This document shows positions 9,287 through 18,135 of a stretch of DNA of 32,515 nucleotides, one piece after another (within the stretch, counting starts at the first letter, position 1; the number at the start of each line of letters is the position of its first letter). Origin of the DNA: Comamonadaceae bacterium. Lineage in GTDB: Bacteria; Pseudomonadota; Gammaproteobacteria; Burkholderiales; Burkholderiaceae_C. Position numbers and translations under genes: made by a program. The notes under the pieces are model-generated. The model saw only the letters and a program-made list of their open reading frames with translations. It ran no database searches and was not told the origin of the DNA. The stretch lies in assembly GCA_947451285.1 (NCBI GenBank), contig CANFYL010000010.1:1-32515 (forward strand), read 5' to 3'.

Positions 9287-9901
9287 ATGCCAACCACCAA
9301 ATGCACCCATCCTCCATTGCGCCTTGGACTGACCGGTGGTATCGGAAGCGGAAAAAGCACAGTGGCGCAGATGTTGGTCCAACGTGGCGCAGCCTTGGTG
9401 GATTCAGACGCTATCGCACGCCAAGTCACCGCCCCCAATGGCGCAGCGATCGCCACTATTGCTCAACAGTTTGGCGCTGAGTTTATTGGGCCCGATGGGG
9501 CTTTGAACCGCGATGCAATGCGAGTGCTGGTATTCAAAGATTCAAACGCCAAGAAAGCACTTGAATCCATCGTTCACCCGTTGGTGGCCCAAGAAACACA
9601 ACGCCAAGCTCTTGATGCAGCACGCAATGGCCATCAAACGGTGGTGTTTGATGTACCGCTCCTGGTGGAATCAAGCCATTGGCGCACCAGAGTTGACCGA
9701 ATCTTGGTCGTTGATTGCTCCATCGAGACACAAATTCAACGCGTCCGCGATCGAAATGATTGGACTGCCGATACAGTGCAATCCGTCATTCAGGTGCAAG
9801 CCACACGAGCGCAACGTTTGGCAGCCGCAGACTGGGTGATCTTTAACCAAGGGCTCGACCTCAACGCGCTACGAGCCAAGCTTGCAGATCTGCCAATTTA
9901 A
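9287..9901 (+). CDS. coaE: dephospho-CoA kinase CoaE
   Basis: Phosphorylates the 3' hydroxyl of dephospho-CoA, the last step of coenzyme A synthesis. The P-loop GGIGSGKST lies at residues 17-25, followed by the RGAALVDSDAIAR segment and the family motif DVPLLVES. It is 204 residues, typical. It lies 24 bases after pilD, the usual position in beta- and gammaproteobacteria (pilBCD-coaE-zapD-yacG). Confidence 0.96.
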   Translation: MPTTKCTHPPLRLGLTGGIGSGKSTVAQMLVQRGAALVDSDAIARQVTAPNGAAIATIAQQFGAEFIGPDGALNRDAMRVLVFKDSNAKKALESIVHPLVAQETQRQALDAARNGHQTVVFDVPLLVESSHWRTRVDRILVVDCSIETQIQRVRDRNDWTADTVQSVIQVQATRAQRLAAADWVIFNQGLDLNALRAKLADLPI

Positions 9902-9986
9902 CGCCCACTTCTTGCATTAAAAGCCCCGCTTTCAGCGGGTATGATGGCGGCTGTCTTAAACGGTCCCCTTCTATTCGTTTTACTGC

Positions 9987-10739
9987 GTGATTCTGTACGA
10001 ACATCCCTTCAACGAACGCGTACGCACCTATTTGCGTTTGGAACACTTGTTTCAGCGTTTTGATGAACTGACCACGCGTGACCGTCCAGTGGACAACCAC
10101 TTTGCGCTTGTGACACTATTTGAATTGGTAGAAGCCGGTGGGCGAACCGACCTCAAATCAGACATCCTGAAAGACTTGGAGCGTCACAAACAAATGTTCA
10201 ATGGCCTACGTGGCAATCCTTCTGTGTCAGAAGAGGCGCTCGATCAATTGCTTCAGCAGCTTGACCGATGTTTTGATGCCATGAACAGCGCAGTCGGAAA
10301 GATTGGTCAGAGCGTCACGGACAACGAGTGGTTAGCCTCCTTGCACAATCGCTTGGCAATTCCCGGGGGCACTTGCTGCTTTGACTTGCCTGCCTACCAT
10401 GCGTGGCAGCAGCAAAGCGCTGACCTGCGGCGTACAGATATCGTTCGTTGGGCAGAAGGCTTTCAACCGATGAGTGCATCGGTCAAGCTGTTGCTGACTT
10501 TGATGCGCGACACTGGCAACACCCAAAAAATGATGGCTATTGGCGGACAATTTCAACAGTCACTGGCACAAGGTAAGTTTCAACTCATGCGTGTGGCCAT
10601 TGACCCCGCACTGGGTTTGATTCCTGAAATCAGTGGCAACAGACTGATGATTTGGGTGCGCATGATGCGCCAAGATGGTGATGGTCGTTTGCAAACCAAC
10701 ACCGACGATGTGCCGTTTGAAATGGCTCTGTGCGTTTGA
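9987..10739 (+). CDS. zapD: cell division protein ZapD
   Basis: Cytoplasmic protein (DUF1342, formerly YacF) that cross-links FtsZ filaments and stabilises the Z ring. The 250-residue product opens MILYEHPFNERVRTYLRLEHLF and keeps the family's GNPSVSEEALD and YHAWQ segments. The start is GTG with no obvious ribosome binding site. The conserved YEHPFNER context beginning three residues later leaves no better option. It ends 3 bases before yacG. The 85 bases before it include a small CCCGCT/AGCGGG hairpin whose role is unclear. Confidence 0.94.
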   Translation: MILYEHPFNERVRTYLRLEHLFQRFDELTTRDRPVDNHFALVTLFELVEAGGRTDLKSDILKDLERHKQMFNGLRGNPSVSEEALDQLLQQLDRCFDAMNSAVGKIGQSVTDNEWLASLHNRLAIPGGTCCFDLPAYHAWQQQSADLRRTDIVRWAEGFQPMSASVKLLLTLMRDTGNTQKMMAIGGQFQQSLAQGKFQLMRVAIDPALGLIPEISGNRLMIWVRMMRQDGDGRLQTNTDDVPFEMALCV

Positions 10740-10742
10740 TCC

Positions 10743-10940
10743 ATGCACAGCCAAGTGCGTATCGTCCAATGTCCCCAATGTGGTGGTCCTAGCCGCTACG
10801 AAACGGCCAACGTCTACCGTCCTTTTTGTGGCGAACGTTGCCGAAACATTGATCTGGGCGCCTGGGCCAACGAAGAGCACCGCTTGCCCGATCAAACGCC
10901 ACAAGACGATGCGGATTTCGAAAACACACCCCTCCAGTAA
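10743..10940 (+). CDS. yacG: DNA gyrase inhibitor YacG
   Basis: Small zinc protein that binds GyrB and inhibits gyrase in E. coli. The 65 residues contain the Cys4 site CPQC (C10, C13) and CGERC (C29, C33), followed by the family motif RCRNIDLGAWANEEHR. The acidic tail is variable. It directly follows zapD and is convergent with mutT (26-base gap containing only a weak GGGT/ACCC inverted repeat). Confidence 0.95.
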   Translation: MHSQVRIVQCPQCGGPSRYETANVYRPFCGERCRNIDLGAWANEEHRLPDQTPQDDADFENTPLQ

Positions 10941-10966
10941 GCGCTGGGTGAGTTAACCCTTCTCGA

Positions 10967-11437
10967 TCATGCCTTGTGGGTGGCTCCCACAAACTGGCGC
11001 TCTTGCGCAAACCACGCCAGCACCGGCACCGTGCCCGGCAACACAGGCTCCACTGCCAAGGGCAATTGCTGCCAAGCAAAGCTCTGGGCTTCGCGCATTT
11101 GAAGCTCCCCCGTCCACTGGGTGACTTTGCAAAAATTCAGCTGCACCAAGGCATGCGGGTAGTCAATCACTTCGGTCTGCCATGGCTGGCAGTCGGTGAT
11201 GGTGATGCCGATTTCCTCTTGCAGCTCACGGCGCAAAGCCTCGGCCACCGTTTCACCCGCTTCAAGCTTGCCACCCGGAAACTCCCAATAACCAGCATAG
11301 GCCTTACCGAGCGGACGGGTGGTCATCAAGAACGCATGGTCGTCACGAATCAATACCCCCACCGCAACTTGGACCAAGCCACGATCTTTAGAACGGGGTT
11401 GGTCTGCATCGACCACACGCACATGCGCAGATGTCAC
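10967..11437 (-). CDS. mutT: MutT-type Nudix hydrolase (8-oxo-dGTP diphosphatase)
   Basis: Expected to hydrolyse oxidised guanine nucleotides so they are not misincorporated. The Nudix box is complete (GGKLEA then GETVAEALRRELQEEIG), preceded by the MutT-like RPLGKAYAGYWEFPGG. At 156 residues it is longer than E. coli MutT (~130) because of an N-terminal tail. The GTG start at 11437 is 9 bases past the DUF815 gene stop and lacks a clear ribosome binding site, so coupling to the upstream gene is likely. Substrate specificity is inferred from family and context only. Confidence 0.88.
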   Translation of the reverse strand: MTSAHVRVVDADQPRSKDRGLVQVAVGVLIRDDHAFLMTTRPLGKAYAGYWEFPGGKLEAGETVAEALRRELQEEIGITITDCQPWQTEVIDYPHALVQLNFCKVTQWTGELQMREAQSFAWQQLPLAVEPVLPGTVPVLAWFAQERQFVGATHKA

Positions 11438-11446
11438 GGTGTCGCG

Positions 11447-12334
11447 TCAAGCTTGAGCATGCTTGCCCGCGTAGTCACGGGCAAACTGGTAAGCCACGCG
11501 CCCACTGCGTGAACCACGCTCCAAAGCCCACACCAGAGCTTCTGGTCTGGCGCTTTCTACTTGCGCAGAAGGCACACCAAAAGAAGACAGCCACTGCGCC
11601 ACGATGGTCAAGTATTCGTCTTGGCTGAATGGATAAAAGCTGACCCACAAGCCAAAGCGCTCGGACAGGGAAATTTTTTCTTCCACACCTTCGCCCGGGT
11701 GCACCTCACCATCCTCGGTATGGGTGTAGGTAAGGTTCTCTTTCATGTATTCGGGTAACAAATGGCGGCGATTGCTGGTCGCATAAATCAGCACATTGGG
11801 CGTTGCTGCAGCTACCGAGCCGTCCAAGATGGATTTGAGGGCTTTGTAGCCTGGTTCGCCATCTTCAAAACTCAGATCATCACAAAAAATCATGAACTTC
11901 TCTGGTCGTGTCGACACCACATCAATGATGTCAGGCAAGTCCGTCAAGTCATCCTTGTCCACCTCAATCAATCGCAAGCCACGCGGCGCATACTCGTTCA
12001 AACAGGCTTTGATCAGCGATGACTTGCCTGTTCCACGTGCACCCGTCAAGAGCACGTTGTTCGCCGGCAAACCATTCACAAATTGCTCGGTATTGCGTTG
12101 GATTTTTTCTTTTTGACCATCAATTTCTTGAAGGTCTTTCAAGCCTAAAGAGGCGACATGCCGAACAGGCTCTAAGGTTCCATGACCGCTTCTGCGCTTG
12201 CGGTAGCGATATGCCACGCTGGCCGACCAATCAGGCGCAGTCAAAGGTTGAGGCAGTACGGACTCAATGCGCGCCATCAGGGCTTCGGCGCGTTGCACCA
12301 AACGTTCAAGTGGGTGGTTCGACAAATCGTTCAT
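11447..12334 (-). CDS. AAA+ ATP-binding protein, DUF815 family, function unknown
   Basis: A P-loop ATPase of the DUF815 family, widely kept in betaproteobacteria but without a settled role that I know of. From the ATG at 12334 it has 295 residues. Walker A is GARGTGKSS near 98-106, Walker B is MIFCDDLSFE near 148-157, and IYATSNRRHLLPEY looks like sensor 1. The C-terminal part contains SQDEYLTIVAQWL and an RSGRVAYQFARDY segment resembling a helical lid. ATG 12334 starts 2 bases past the argJ stop. An ATG at 12355 would overlap argJ by 20 bases and add seven residues. It sits in a tight argJ-DUF815-mutT run. Confidence 0.88.
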   Translation of the reverse strand: MNDLSNHPLERLVQRAEALMARIESVLPQPLTAPDWSASVAYRYRKRRSGHGTLEPVRHVASLGLKDLQEIDGQKEKIQRNTEQFVNGLPANNVLLTGARGTGKSSLIKACLNEYAPRGLRLIEVDKDDLTDLPDIIDVVSTRPEKFMIFCDDLSFEDGEPGYKALKSILDGSVAAATPNVLIYATSNRRHLLPEYMKENLTYTHTEDGEVHPGEGVEEKISLSERFGLWVSFYPFSQDEYLTIVAQWLSSFGVPSAQVESARPEALVWALERGSRSGRVAYQFARDYAGKHAQA

Positions 12335-12335
12335 T

Positions 12336-13577
12336 TCAGCTTCGGTAATCGGCATTGATGGTCACGTACTCGTGGCTCAGGTCACACGTCCAAACGGTGT
12401 CGGTGGCATTGCCACGACCGAGCACCACACGCACGGTGATTTCGGTTTGTTGCATCACGCGTTGACCGTCTTCTTCGCGGTAGCTTGGATGACGGCCACC
12501 TTGGATGGCTACGTGCACATCGTCCAAATACAAGTCAATGCCTGTCTGGTCGAGATCGGCAACACCGGCATAACCGACAGCCGCCAAAATGCGCCCCAAA
12601 TTCGGGTCGCTGGCGTAGAAAGCCGTTTTCACCAAAGGGGAGTGTGCGATCGCATAGGCCACCTGGCGGCATTCAGCGCCATCACGGCCACCTTCGACTT
12701 GAACGGTAATGAATTTGGTTGCGCCTTCGCCATCGCGAACGATAGCTTGTGCAAGTTGACGTGCCACCAGCAACATGGCCTGGAACAAGGCCTGGCCTTC
12801 TGGGCTTTGCAGACTGGTGATCGGCGCATGGAGCGACTTGTTGGTGGCAATCACCACAAACGAATCATTGGTCGAGGTGTCGCCGTCCACCGTCACGCGG
12901 TTGAACGAGCCTTCCGCCAAAGCCAAGGACAACTCTTTCATCAGCTCGGGGGCAACGCATGCGTCCGTCGCCAAAAAGCCCAACATGGTGGCCATGTTGG
13001 GGCGAATCATGCCAGCGCCCTTGCTGATGCCGGTGATGCTGACGGTCTTGCCTGCCAATTGCAACTGGGTGCTGGCTGCTTTGGGCACAGTGTCGGTGGT
13101 CATGATGCCCTCAGCAGCGTCTACCCACTGCTGAGCACTGGAGGCGTGACCTGCGGCCGCAATGGCTGCAGGCAAACCCGCAATGATGCGGTCGTGCGGC
13201 AGTGGCTCCATGATCACACCGGTCGAAAACGGCAACACCTGCTCTTGCGCAATGTCAAGCGCCTTGGCTAGCGCTACGCAAGTGTTACGTGCACGCATCA
13301 ACCCGGGTTCCCCTGTGCCTGCGTTGGCATTGCCGGTGTTGATGAGCATAGCGCGAATACCCTGACCTGAAGCCAAGTGCTCACGACACACTTGCACCGG
13401 CGCTGCACAAAAACGGTTCTGAGTGAATACGCCACTGACCGAAGCGCCTTCGTCGATCAAGACCACGGTCAAGTCTTTGCGATCGGCCTTGCGAATGCCG
13501 GCTTGTGTGACGCCAATGCGCACCCCTGCGATGGAGTGAAGTTGTTCGACCTGTGGGGAAGATAAATGAACAGCCAT
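12336..13577 (-). CDS. argJ: bifunctional ornithine acetyltransferase / N-acetylglutamate synthase ArgJ
   Basis: Transfers acetyl from N-acetylornithine to glutamate, recycling the acetyl group in arginine synthesis; many forms also use acetyl-CoA. The precursor cleaves itself at A196|T197 within [15 protein letters not shown], and the new N-terminal threonine is the nucleophile. [12 protein letters not shown] near 81 and TNDSFV further on are also conserved. The start is ATG 13577 ([13 protein letters not shown]), 413 residues. The track's upstream extension reads into the end of secA. It lies 8 bases after the secA stop. Confidence 0.96.
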   Translation of the reverse strand: MAVHLSSPQVEQLHSIAGVRIGVTQAGIRKADRKDLTVVLIDEGASVSGVFTQNRFCAAPVQVCREHLASGQGIRAMLINTGNANAGTGEPGLMRARNTCVALAKALDIAQEQVLPFSTGVIMEPLPHDRIIAGLPAAIAAAGHASSAQQWVDAAEGIMTTDTVPKAASTQLQLAGKTVSITGISKGAGMIRPNMATMLGFLATDACVAPELMKELSLALAEGSFNRVTVDGDTSTNDSFVVIATNKSLHAPITSLQSPEGQALFQAMLLVARQLAQAIVRDGEGATKFITVQVEGGRDGAECRQVAYAIAHSPLVKTAFYASDPNLGRILAAVGYAGVADLDQTGIDLYLDDVHVAIQGGRHPSYREEDGQRVMQQTEITVRVVLGRGNATDTVWTCDLSHEYVTINADYRS

Positions 13578-13585
13578 AAAACCCC

Positions 13586-16330
13586 TTAGGCCAGACGTCC
13601 GTGACAGTGTTTGTATTTCTTGCCGCTTCCACAAGGACAAGATTCGTTGCGCCCCACCGCAGGGACTTGTGCGGCAATAGTCTGCGTATCTGCCGTGGTT
13701 TCGGCAACACCCGATTCATTGGGTGCCGTGTAAGTGACGTTATGCAGACTCTCAGCACGGTCTTCGAGTTCACTGGCTGCTTGCTCAATTTGCTCGGCCG
13801 ATTCGATCTTAACGGTCATGAGCACGCGGGTGACTTCATTTTTGACAGCATCCAACAACTGACCAAACAACTCAAACGCTTCCCGCTTGTACTCTTGCTT
13901 GGGCTGCTTTTGGGCATAACCACGCAAATGGATGCCTTGACGCAAATAATCTAATGCAGCTAAGTGTTCTCGCCAATGGCTGTCGATGTTTTGCAACAGC
14001 ACAACGCGCATAAAGGGCGTGAATTGATCCAGGCCTACACGGGCTAGCTTCGCTTGAAAAGTGGCGTGGGCGGCCGCAATCACTTGTTCCAAAATGTCTT
14101 CGTCCGTGATAGCCGCAGCTTTTTCAATCTCTTGCACCAGAGGCAATTCAATTTGCCACTCTTGCGCCAAGACTCTCTGCAATGCGGCAATGTCCCACTG
14201 CTCTTCGACTGACTCGTGGGGCACGTATTGACGGACCAAATCAGAAAAGCAACCTTCACGCAAGCCAGCAATTTGAGCTGTCAAGTCAGTCGCATCCAAG
14301 ATGTCATTGCGCTGCTGGTAGATCACGCGACGCTGATCGTTGGACACATCGTCGTACTCGAGCAACTGCTTGCGAATGTCAAAGTTGCGTGCTTCGACTT
14401 TGCGCTGGGCGCTCTCAATGCTGCGTGTGACGATACCCGCTTCAATGGCTTCGCCCTCGGGCATCTTCAAGCGGTCCATGATGGACTTGACGCGTTCACC
14501 CGCAAAGATACGCATCAAAGCGTCGTCCAAGCTCAGGTAAAAGCGCGATGAGCCTGGGTCACCTTGTCGACCTGAACGGCCGCGAAGTTGGTTGTCAATT
14601 CGGCGTGACTCATGGCGTTCTGTGGCGATGATGCGCAGACCACCCAGCGACTTCACCATCTCATGGTCTTTGGTCCATTGGACACGCAAAGCGTCTATTT
14701 TTTGCTGCTTGGTTGTGACGTCAAGACTGACATCCGCCTCCACCTCAGCAATCAGTTTCTCCACATTACCGCCCAACACAATGTCGGTCCCGCGACCTGC
14801 CATGTTGGTGGCTATGGTGATCATTCTGGCCCTGCCAGCTTGTGCCACGATGTCTGCCTCACGTGCATGCTGTTTGGCATTGAGCACTTGGTGAGGCAAC
14901 TTGGCCTGCTCCAACATACCCGCAATCAACTCAGAGTTTTCGATCGACGTTGTACCGACCAGCACAGGTTGACCGCGGTCGTAGCATTCACGGATGTCGT
15001 CAATGGCGGCTTTGTATTTCTCATTGGTGGTCTTGTAGACGCGATCAAGCTGGTCATCGCGACGACTGATTCGATTCGGTGGCACCACCAAGGTTTCAAG
15101 GCCATAAATTTCTTGAAACTCATAGGCTTCTGTGTCTGCCGTGCCCGTCATACCAGCTAGTTTTTGATAGAGTCTGAAATAGTTTTGGAAAGTGATCGAT
15201 GCCAAGGTTTGGTTTTCAGCTTGGATCTGCACGCCCTCTTTGGCCTCTACTGCTTGGTGTAAACCATCGCTCCAACGACGGCCTGACATCAAGCGACCCG
15301 TGAACTCATCGACAATGACGATCTCGCCACCTTGGTTCACATAGTGCTGATCACGGTGGTAGAGATGGTTAGCACGCAAAGCAGCATACAAATGGTGCAT
15401 GAGGCTGATGTTGGTCGGGTCATACAACGATGCACCCTCGGGCAACAAGCCTCGACTTGCCAAAATACGTTCTGCATTTTCATGGCCTTGCTCGGTCATG
15501 AACACTTGGTGCGATTTTTCATCCACCGTGAAGTCACCCGGTGTGATGATGCCCTCTCCCGTGCGTGGGTCCTCTTCGCCAATTTGGCGCGTCAGCATTG
15601 GCACCACTTGATTGATCGCTACATATAACTCTGTATGGTCTTCGGCTTGTCCGCTGATGATCAATGGTGTACGGGCCTCATCGATCAAGATAGAGTCCAC
15701 CTCATCCACGATAGCGAAATTCAAGGCTCGTTGGACCCGGTCAGCCGGTTCGTAGACCATGTTGTCGCGCAAATAGTCAAATCCGAACTCGTTGTTGGTG
15801 CCATAGGTGATATCGGCTCGGTACGCTGCTTGTTTTTCTTCACGCGGCATATTGGGCAGATTGATGCCCACCGACAGGCCAAGGAAGTTGTACAAGCGCG
15901 CCATCCATTGGGCATCGCGGTTGGCCAAGTAATCGTTCACTGTGACCACATGAACACCTTGACCTGTCAGAGCGTTCAAGTAAACAGGCAAAGTTGCCGT
16001 GAGAGTTTTACCCTCGCCAGTGCGCATCTCCGAAATCTTGCCTTGATGCAGGGCAATGCCACCCACAAGTTGCACATCGAAATGGCGCATTTTCATGACA
16101 CGTTTTGACGCTTCACGCACCACAGCATAGGCCTCAGGCAACAGCAACTCCAAAGTCTCACCTTGGCTAGAGCGCTGCTTGAATTCGTTGGTTTTTGCTT
16201 TCAAAGCATCATCGCTGAGTTGCTCCAAGCCAGCCTCTAATGCATTGATCTGCGCGACGGTCTTACGGTACTGCTTGAGCATGCGTTCATTGCGACTACC
16301 GAAAATTTGTGTAAGGAAATTGAATGCCAT
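13586..16330 (-). CDS. secA: preprotein translocase ATPase SecA
   Basis: Motor ATPase that pushes unfolded preproteins through SecYEG. It has 914 residues, full length. Walker A MRTGEGKT lies at 102-109 and Walker B VDEVDS at 208-213. RGTDIVLGG and the [17 protein letters not shown] helicase motif follow. The C-terminal zinc/SecB-binding tail [14 protein letters not shown] ends the protein. No Shine-Dalgarno sequence is visible within 20 bases of the ATG; instead a long hairpin sits 12-45 bases upstream. It faces dciA across a ~110-base gap and is followed by argJ. Confidence 0.98.
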   Translation of the reverse strand: MAFNFLTQIFGSRNERMLKQYRKTVAQINALEAGLEQLSDDALKAKTNEFKQRSSQGETLELLLPEAYAVVREASKRVMKMRHFDVQLVGGIALHQGKISEMRTGEGKTLTATLPVYLNALTGQGVHVVTVNDYLANRDAQWMARLYNFLGLSVGINLPNMPREEKQAAYRADITYGTNNEFGFDYLRDNMVYEPADRVQRALNFAIVDEVDSILIDEARTPLIISGQAEDHTELYVAINQVVPMLTRQIGEEDPRTGEGIITPGDFTVDEKSHQVFMTEQGHENAERILASRGLLPEGASLYDPTNISLMHHLYAALRANHLYHRDQHYVNQGGEIVIVDEFTGRLMSGRRWSDGLHQAVEAKEGVQIQAENQTLASITFQNYFRLYQKLAGMTGTADTEAYEFQEIYGLETLVVPPNRISRRDDQLDRVYKTTNEKYKAAIDDIRECYDRGQPVLVGTTSIENSELIAGMLEQAKLPHQVLNAKQHAREADIVAQAGRARMITIATNMAGRGTDIVLGGNVEKLIAEVEADVSLDVTTKQQKIDALRVQWTKDHEMVKSLGGLRIIATERHESRRIDNQLRGRSGRQGDPGSSRFYLSLDDALMRIFAGERVKSIMDRLKMPEGEAIEAGIVTRSIESAQRKVEARNFDIRKQLLEYDDVSNDQRRVIYQQRNDILDATDLTAQIAGLREGCFSDLVRQYVPHESVEEQWDIAALQRVLAQEWQIELPLVQEIEKAAAITDEDILEQVIAAAHATFQAKLARVGLDQFTPFMRVVLLQNIDSHWREHLAALDYLRQGIHLRGYAQKQPKQEYKREAFELFGQLLDAVKNEVTRVLMTVKIESAEQIEQAASELEDRAESLHNVTYTAPNESGVAETTADTQTIAAQVPAVGRNESCPCGSGKKYKHCHGRLA

Positions 16331-16342
16331 GCGAGCGCTGAG

Positions 16343-16375
16343 GCGATCTCTCTTACATCCGAGAAAGAGAGTCGC
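16343..16375 (-). promoter_or_regulatory. long hairpin in the secA 5' leader
   Basis: On the minus strand GCGACTCTCTT and AAGAGAGATCGC pair over 11 base pairs with one bulged A around a 10-base loop (TCTCGGATGT). It ends 12 bases before the secA ATG. An ATGTAA start-stop pair straddles the loop and 3' arm. A regulatory role (translation control of secA) is inference; the structure itself is read directly. Confidence 0.45.
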
Positions 16376-16410
16376 TTGTTCCTTTGTGAAAGGCAGGATA
16401 GAAGCGCAGA

Positions 16411-16440
16411 ATTTTAACCGTGCGCAGCACTCATAATGAA
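16411..16440 (-). promoter_or_regulatory. candidate promoter for secA
   Basis: Minus-strand TAAAAT (5 of 6 against TATAAT) is preceded after 18 bases by TTCATT (3 of 6). It would start transcripts about 75 bases before secA, so the leader hairpin would be transcribed. The weak -35 keeps this tentative. Confidence 0.35.
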
Positions 16441-16443
16441 GTT

Positions 16444-16830
16444 ATGGCGACCAGAGAACCCCCTCATCCTGACACCCTCGTGGCTTATCGCGCTTTAGGT
16501 TACAACGCCGTACCAAAAAGTCGCACTAACTTGCGAGGGAAAGCGCAAACCTTAGAACAAGTGGTCAATACAGCCCCAGACTTAGCCCAACTCTCTGCCA
16601 TCGCACGTGACCATCAAAATAGATTGCGCGCGATTCGCCCCTTGCTGCCAGTATCTTTACGCAACATGGTGCAGTCGGGCTCGGTTGAGGGTGATGCTTG
16701 GTGCCTTCTAGTACCCAACAGCTCTATTGCTGCGAAGCTTCGCCAAACGCTGCCAGCCCTTTGCGCACACTTGCGAACCAAAGGTTGGAATGTCAACACC
16801 ATCCGGGTGAAAGTTAAATCACCGGCCTGA
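16444..16830 (+). CDS. dciA: DUF721 / DciA-like putative helicase loader
   Basis: DUF721 proteins include DciA, which delivers the replicative helicase DnaB in bacteria that lack DnaC. The 128-residue product carries the DUF721 pattern in its second half: LLPVSLRNMVQSGSV, then an AWCLLVPNSSIAAKLRQTLP strand-helix unit, consistent with a KH-like fold. The N-terminal ~40 residues are variable and basic. I use ATG 16444; the GTG at 16420 would add eight residues. It is divergent from secA, and a dciA-secA neighbourhood is also known from pseudomonads. Assignment rests on family resemblance rather than on a search. Confidence 0.7.
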   Translation: MATREPPHPDTLVAYRALGYNAVPKSRTNLRGKAQTLEQVVNTAPDLAQLSAIARDHQNRLRAIRPLLPVSLRNMVQSGSVEGDAWCLLVPNSSIAAKLRQTLPALCAHLRTKGWNVNTIRVKVKSPA

Positions 16831-16835
16831 ATATG

Positions 16836-16868
16836 AAAAAGCCCGCTGCACAGAGTACAACGGGCTTT
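16836..16868 (-). terminator. bidirectional terminator between dciA and tRNA-Thr
   Basis: AAAGCCCG and CGGGCTTT form an 8-bp stem around a 15-base loop. On the minus strand it is followed by TTTTTC, just past the tRNA-Thr CCA end. On the plus strand it follows the dciA stop by 7 bases with a CTTT end. It can serve both convergent transcripts. Confidence 0.65.
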
Positions 16869-16872
16869 AAGG

Positions 16873-16948
16873 TGGTGCCGATTATCGGATTCGAACTGAT
16901 GACCTACCGCTTACAAGGCGGGTGCTCTACCAACTGAGCTAAATCGGC
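16873..16948 (-). tRNA. tRNA-Thr(TGT)
   Basis: The acceptor GCCGATT pairs fully with AATCGGC, the discriminator is A and CCA is encoded. The D arm is GCTC/GAGC and the anticodon loop CTTGTAA gives anticodon TGT. Two stem positions do not pair as read: C27-U43 at the top of the anticodon stem (CCCGC/GCGGT) and A52-C62 in the T stem (ATCAG/CCGAT). The rest is canonical and the gene is probably functional. It lies between sspB and dciA with a terminator just after it. Confidence 0.93.
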
Positions 16949-16980
16949 ATGTGATTTATTTTAGCGTGCTAGAGATGAAT

Positions 16981-17460
16981 TTATTTCACACGGGTCAAAG
17001 TGGGACGCCCAGTCGGAGGGACGGGTGGCTGAGTCTCAGCAGCTGCATGATCAGAAGTAGCCGTTGATTCCACAGCGGTCAAGGCCCCGAGACGCAACGA
17101 CGAGGCCCCGCTGCCCTGTCCATCCATAGCCTGTCGCACGGGCATGGGAAACGCCATTCCTTGGCCATTTTCACGTGCATAAATGGCTAACACGCGGCTC
17201 ACAGGCACGATGATTTCACGTGCAACACCAGCAAAACGGGCCTTAAATTCAATGTACTCATTGCCCAAGGTCATGCTGCTGGTAGCGTCATAACTGACGT
17301 TCAACACAATCTCGCCGTTCTTCACATACTCCATGGGAACTTGCACCGTCTCGTCAACCAACACGGCGACATAAGGCGTGTAGCCATTGTCAGTGCACCA
17401 CTCATGCAAAGCACGCAGCAGATAGGGGCGCGTCGAAGAGGCGTCGGGCGTGTTCAACAT
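16981..17460 (-). CDS. sspB: ClpXP protease specificity-enhancing factor SspB
   Basis: Adaptor that binds ssrA-tagged proteins and hands them to ClpXP. The folded domain starts with TRPYLLRALHEWCTDNGYTPY and includes GEIVLNVSYDATSSMTLGNEYIEF (substrate groove strands). After a loose linker rich in alanine, threonine and proline, the protein ends GRPTLTRVK, matching the ClpX-binding tail of E. coli SspB (GRPALRVVK). At 159 residues it is normal. It lies 5 bases after sspA. Confidence 0.95.
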   Translation of the reverse strand: MLNTPDASSTRPYLLRALHEWCTDNGYTPYVAVLVDETVQVPMEYVKNGEIVLNVSYDATSSMTLGNEYIEFKARFAGVAREIIVPVSRVLAIYARENGQGMAFPMPVRQAMDGQGSGASSLRLGALTAVESTATSDHAAAETQPPVPPTGRPTLTRVK

Positions 17461-17465
17461 GACAG

Positions 17466-18077
17466 TTACTTGCGCATTACTTTTTCAGACGGGGTCAATG
17501 CCTCAATATAAGCAGGGCGCGAGAAGATTCGTTCAGCATATTTCAGCAATGGCGCAGCATTCTTAGACAATTCGATGCCATAGTGATCCAAACGCCACAG
17601 CAACGGCGCAATGGCCACATCAAGCATGGAAAAGTTATCGCCTAACATGAACTTGTTTTTTAAGAACACAGGTGCCAATTGGGTCAAACGGTCACGGATA
17701 TGCGAACGCGCTTTTTCCAGGGCCTTGTCATTGGCCTTGGCCACACGAGACTCCAAGGTCGTGACATGGGTGAACAATTCTTTCTCGAAGTTCAACAAAA
17801 ATAGACGCACGCGTGCGCGATCCACCGGGTCGCCGGGCATCAACTGGGGATGCGGAAAGCGTTCATCGATGTATTCATTGATGATGTTGGATTCATACAA
17901 GATGAGATCACGCTCAACCAAGATAGGCACCTGCCCGTAGGGATTCATCACATTGATGTCTTCGGGTTTGTTGTAGAGATCTACATCACGGATTTCAAAG
18001 TCCATGCCTTTTTCAAACAAGACGAACCTGCAACGATGAGAAAAGGGACACGTGGTTCCCGAATAAAGCACCATCAT
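17466..18077 (-). CDS. sspA: stringent starvation protein A (GST-fold regulator)
   Basis: RNA polymerase-associated protein with a glutathione transferase fold, involved in starvation and acid responses in enterics. It has 203 residues. The thioredoxin-like N-terminal half opens MMVLYSGTTCPFSHRCRFVLFEKGM and contains NPYGQVPILVERDLILYESNII. The helical C-terminal half contains GDNFSMLDVAIAPLLWRL. The minus-strand sequence before the ATG gives GGAGCTCCCC, a good ribosome binding site. It follows petC, but an intrinsic terminator separates the two, so it may have partial read-through or its own promoter. Confidence 0.94.
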   Translation of the reverse strand: MMVLYSGTTCPFSHRCRFVLFEKGMDFEIRDVDLYNKPEDINVMNPYGQVPILVERDLILYESNIINEYIDERFPHPQLMPGDPVDRARVRLFLLNFEKELFTHVTTLESRVAKANDKALEKARSHIRDRLTQLAPVFLKNKFMLGDNFSMLDVAIAPLLWRLDHYGIELSKNAAPLLKYAERIFSRPAYIEALTPSEKVMRK

Positions 18078-18098
18078 GATGGGGAGCTCCTAAAAATC

Positions 18099-18127
18099 AA
18101 AAAGAGTGACAAGCAAACCTGTCACTC
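18099..18127 (-). terminator. intrinsic terminator downstream of petC
   Basis: On the minus strand GAGTGACA and TGTCACTC form a perfect 8-bp stem with an 8-base loop, followed directly by TTTTTGATTTTT. This is the stronger terminator of the two adjacent hairpins between petC and sspA. Confidence 0.8.
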
Positions 18128-18135
18128 CGTGAGGT

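Noticed and set aside
9925-9939. CCCGCT/AGCGGG hairpin between coaE and zapD
   Set aside because: Only 6 bp with no T run after it, so it is not a convincing terminator; the following TATGAT lacks a well-spaced -35.
12267-13271. 334-residue plus-strand ORF over argJ
   Set aside because: Lies entirely antisense to argJ and the DUF815 start; no domain and shadow-type composition.
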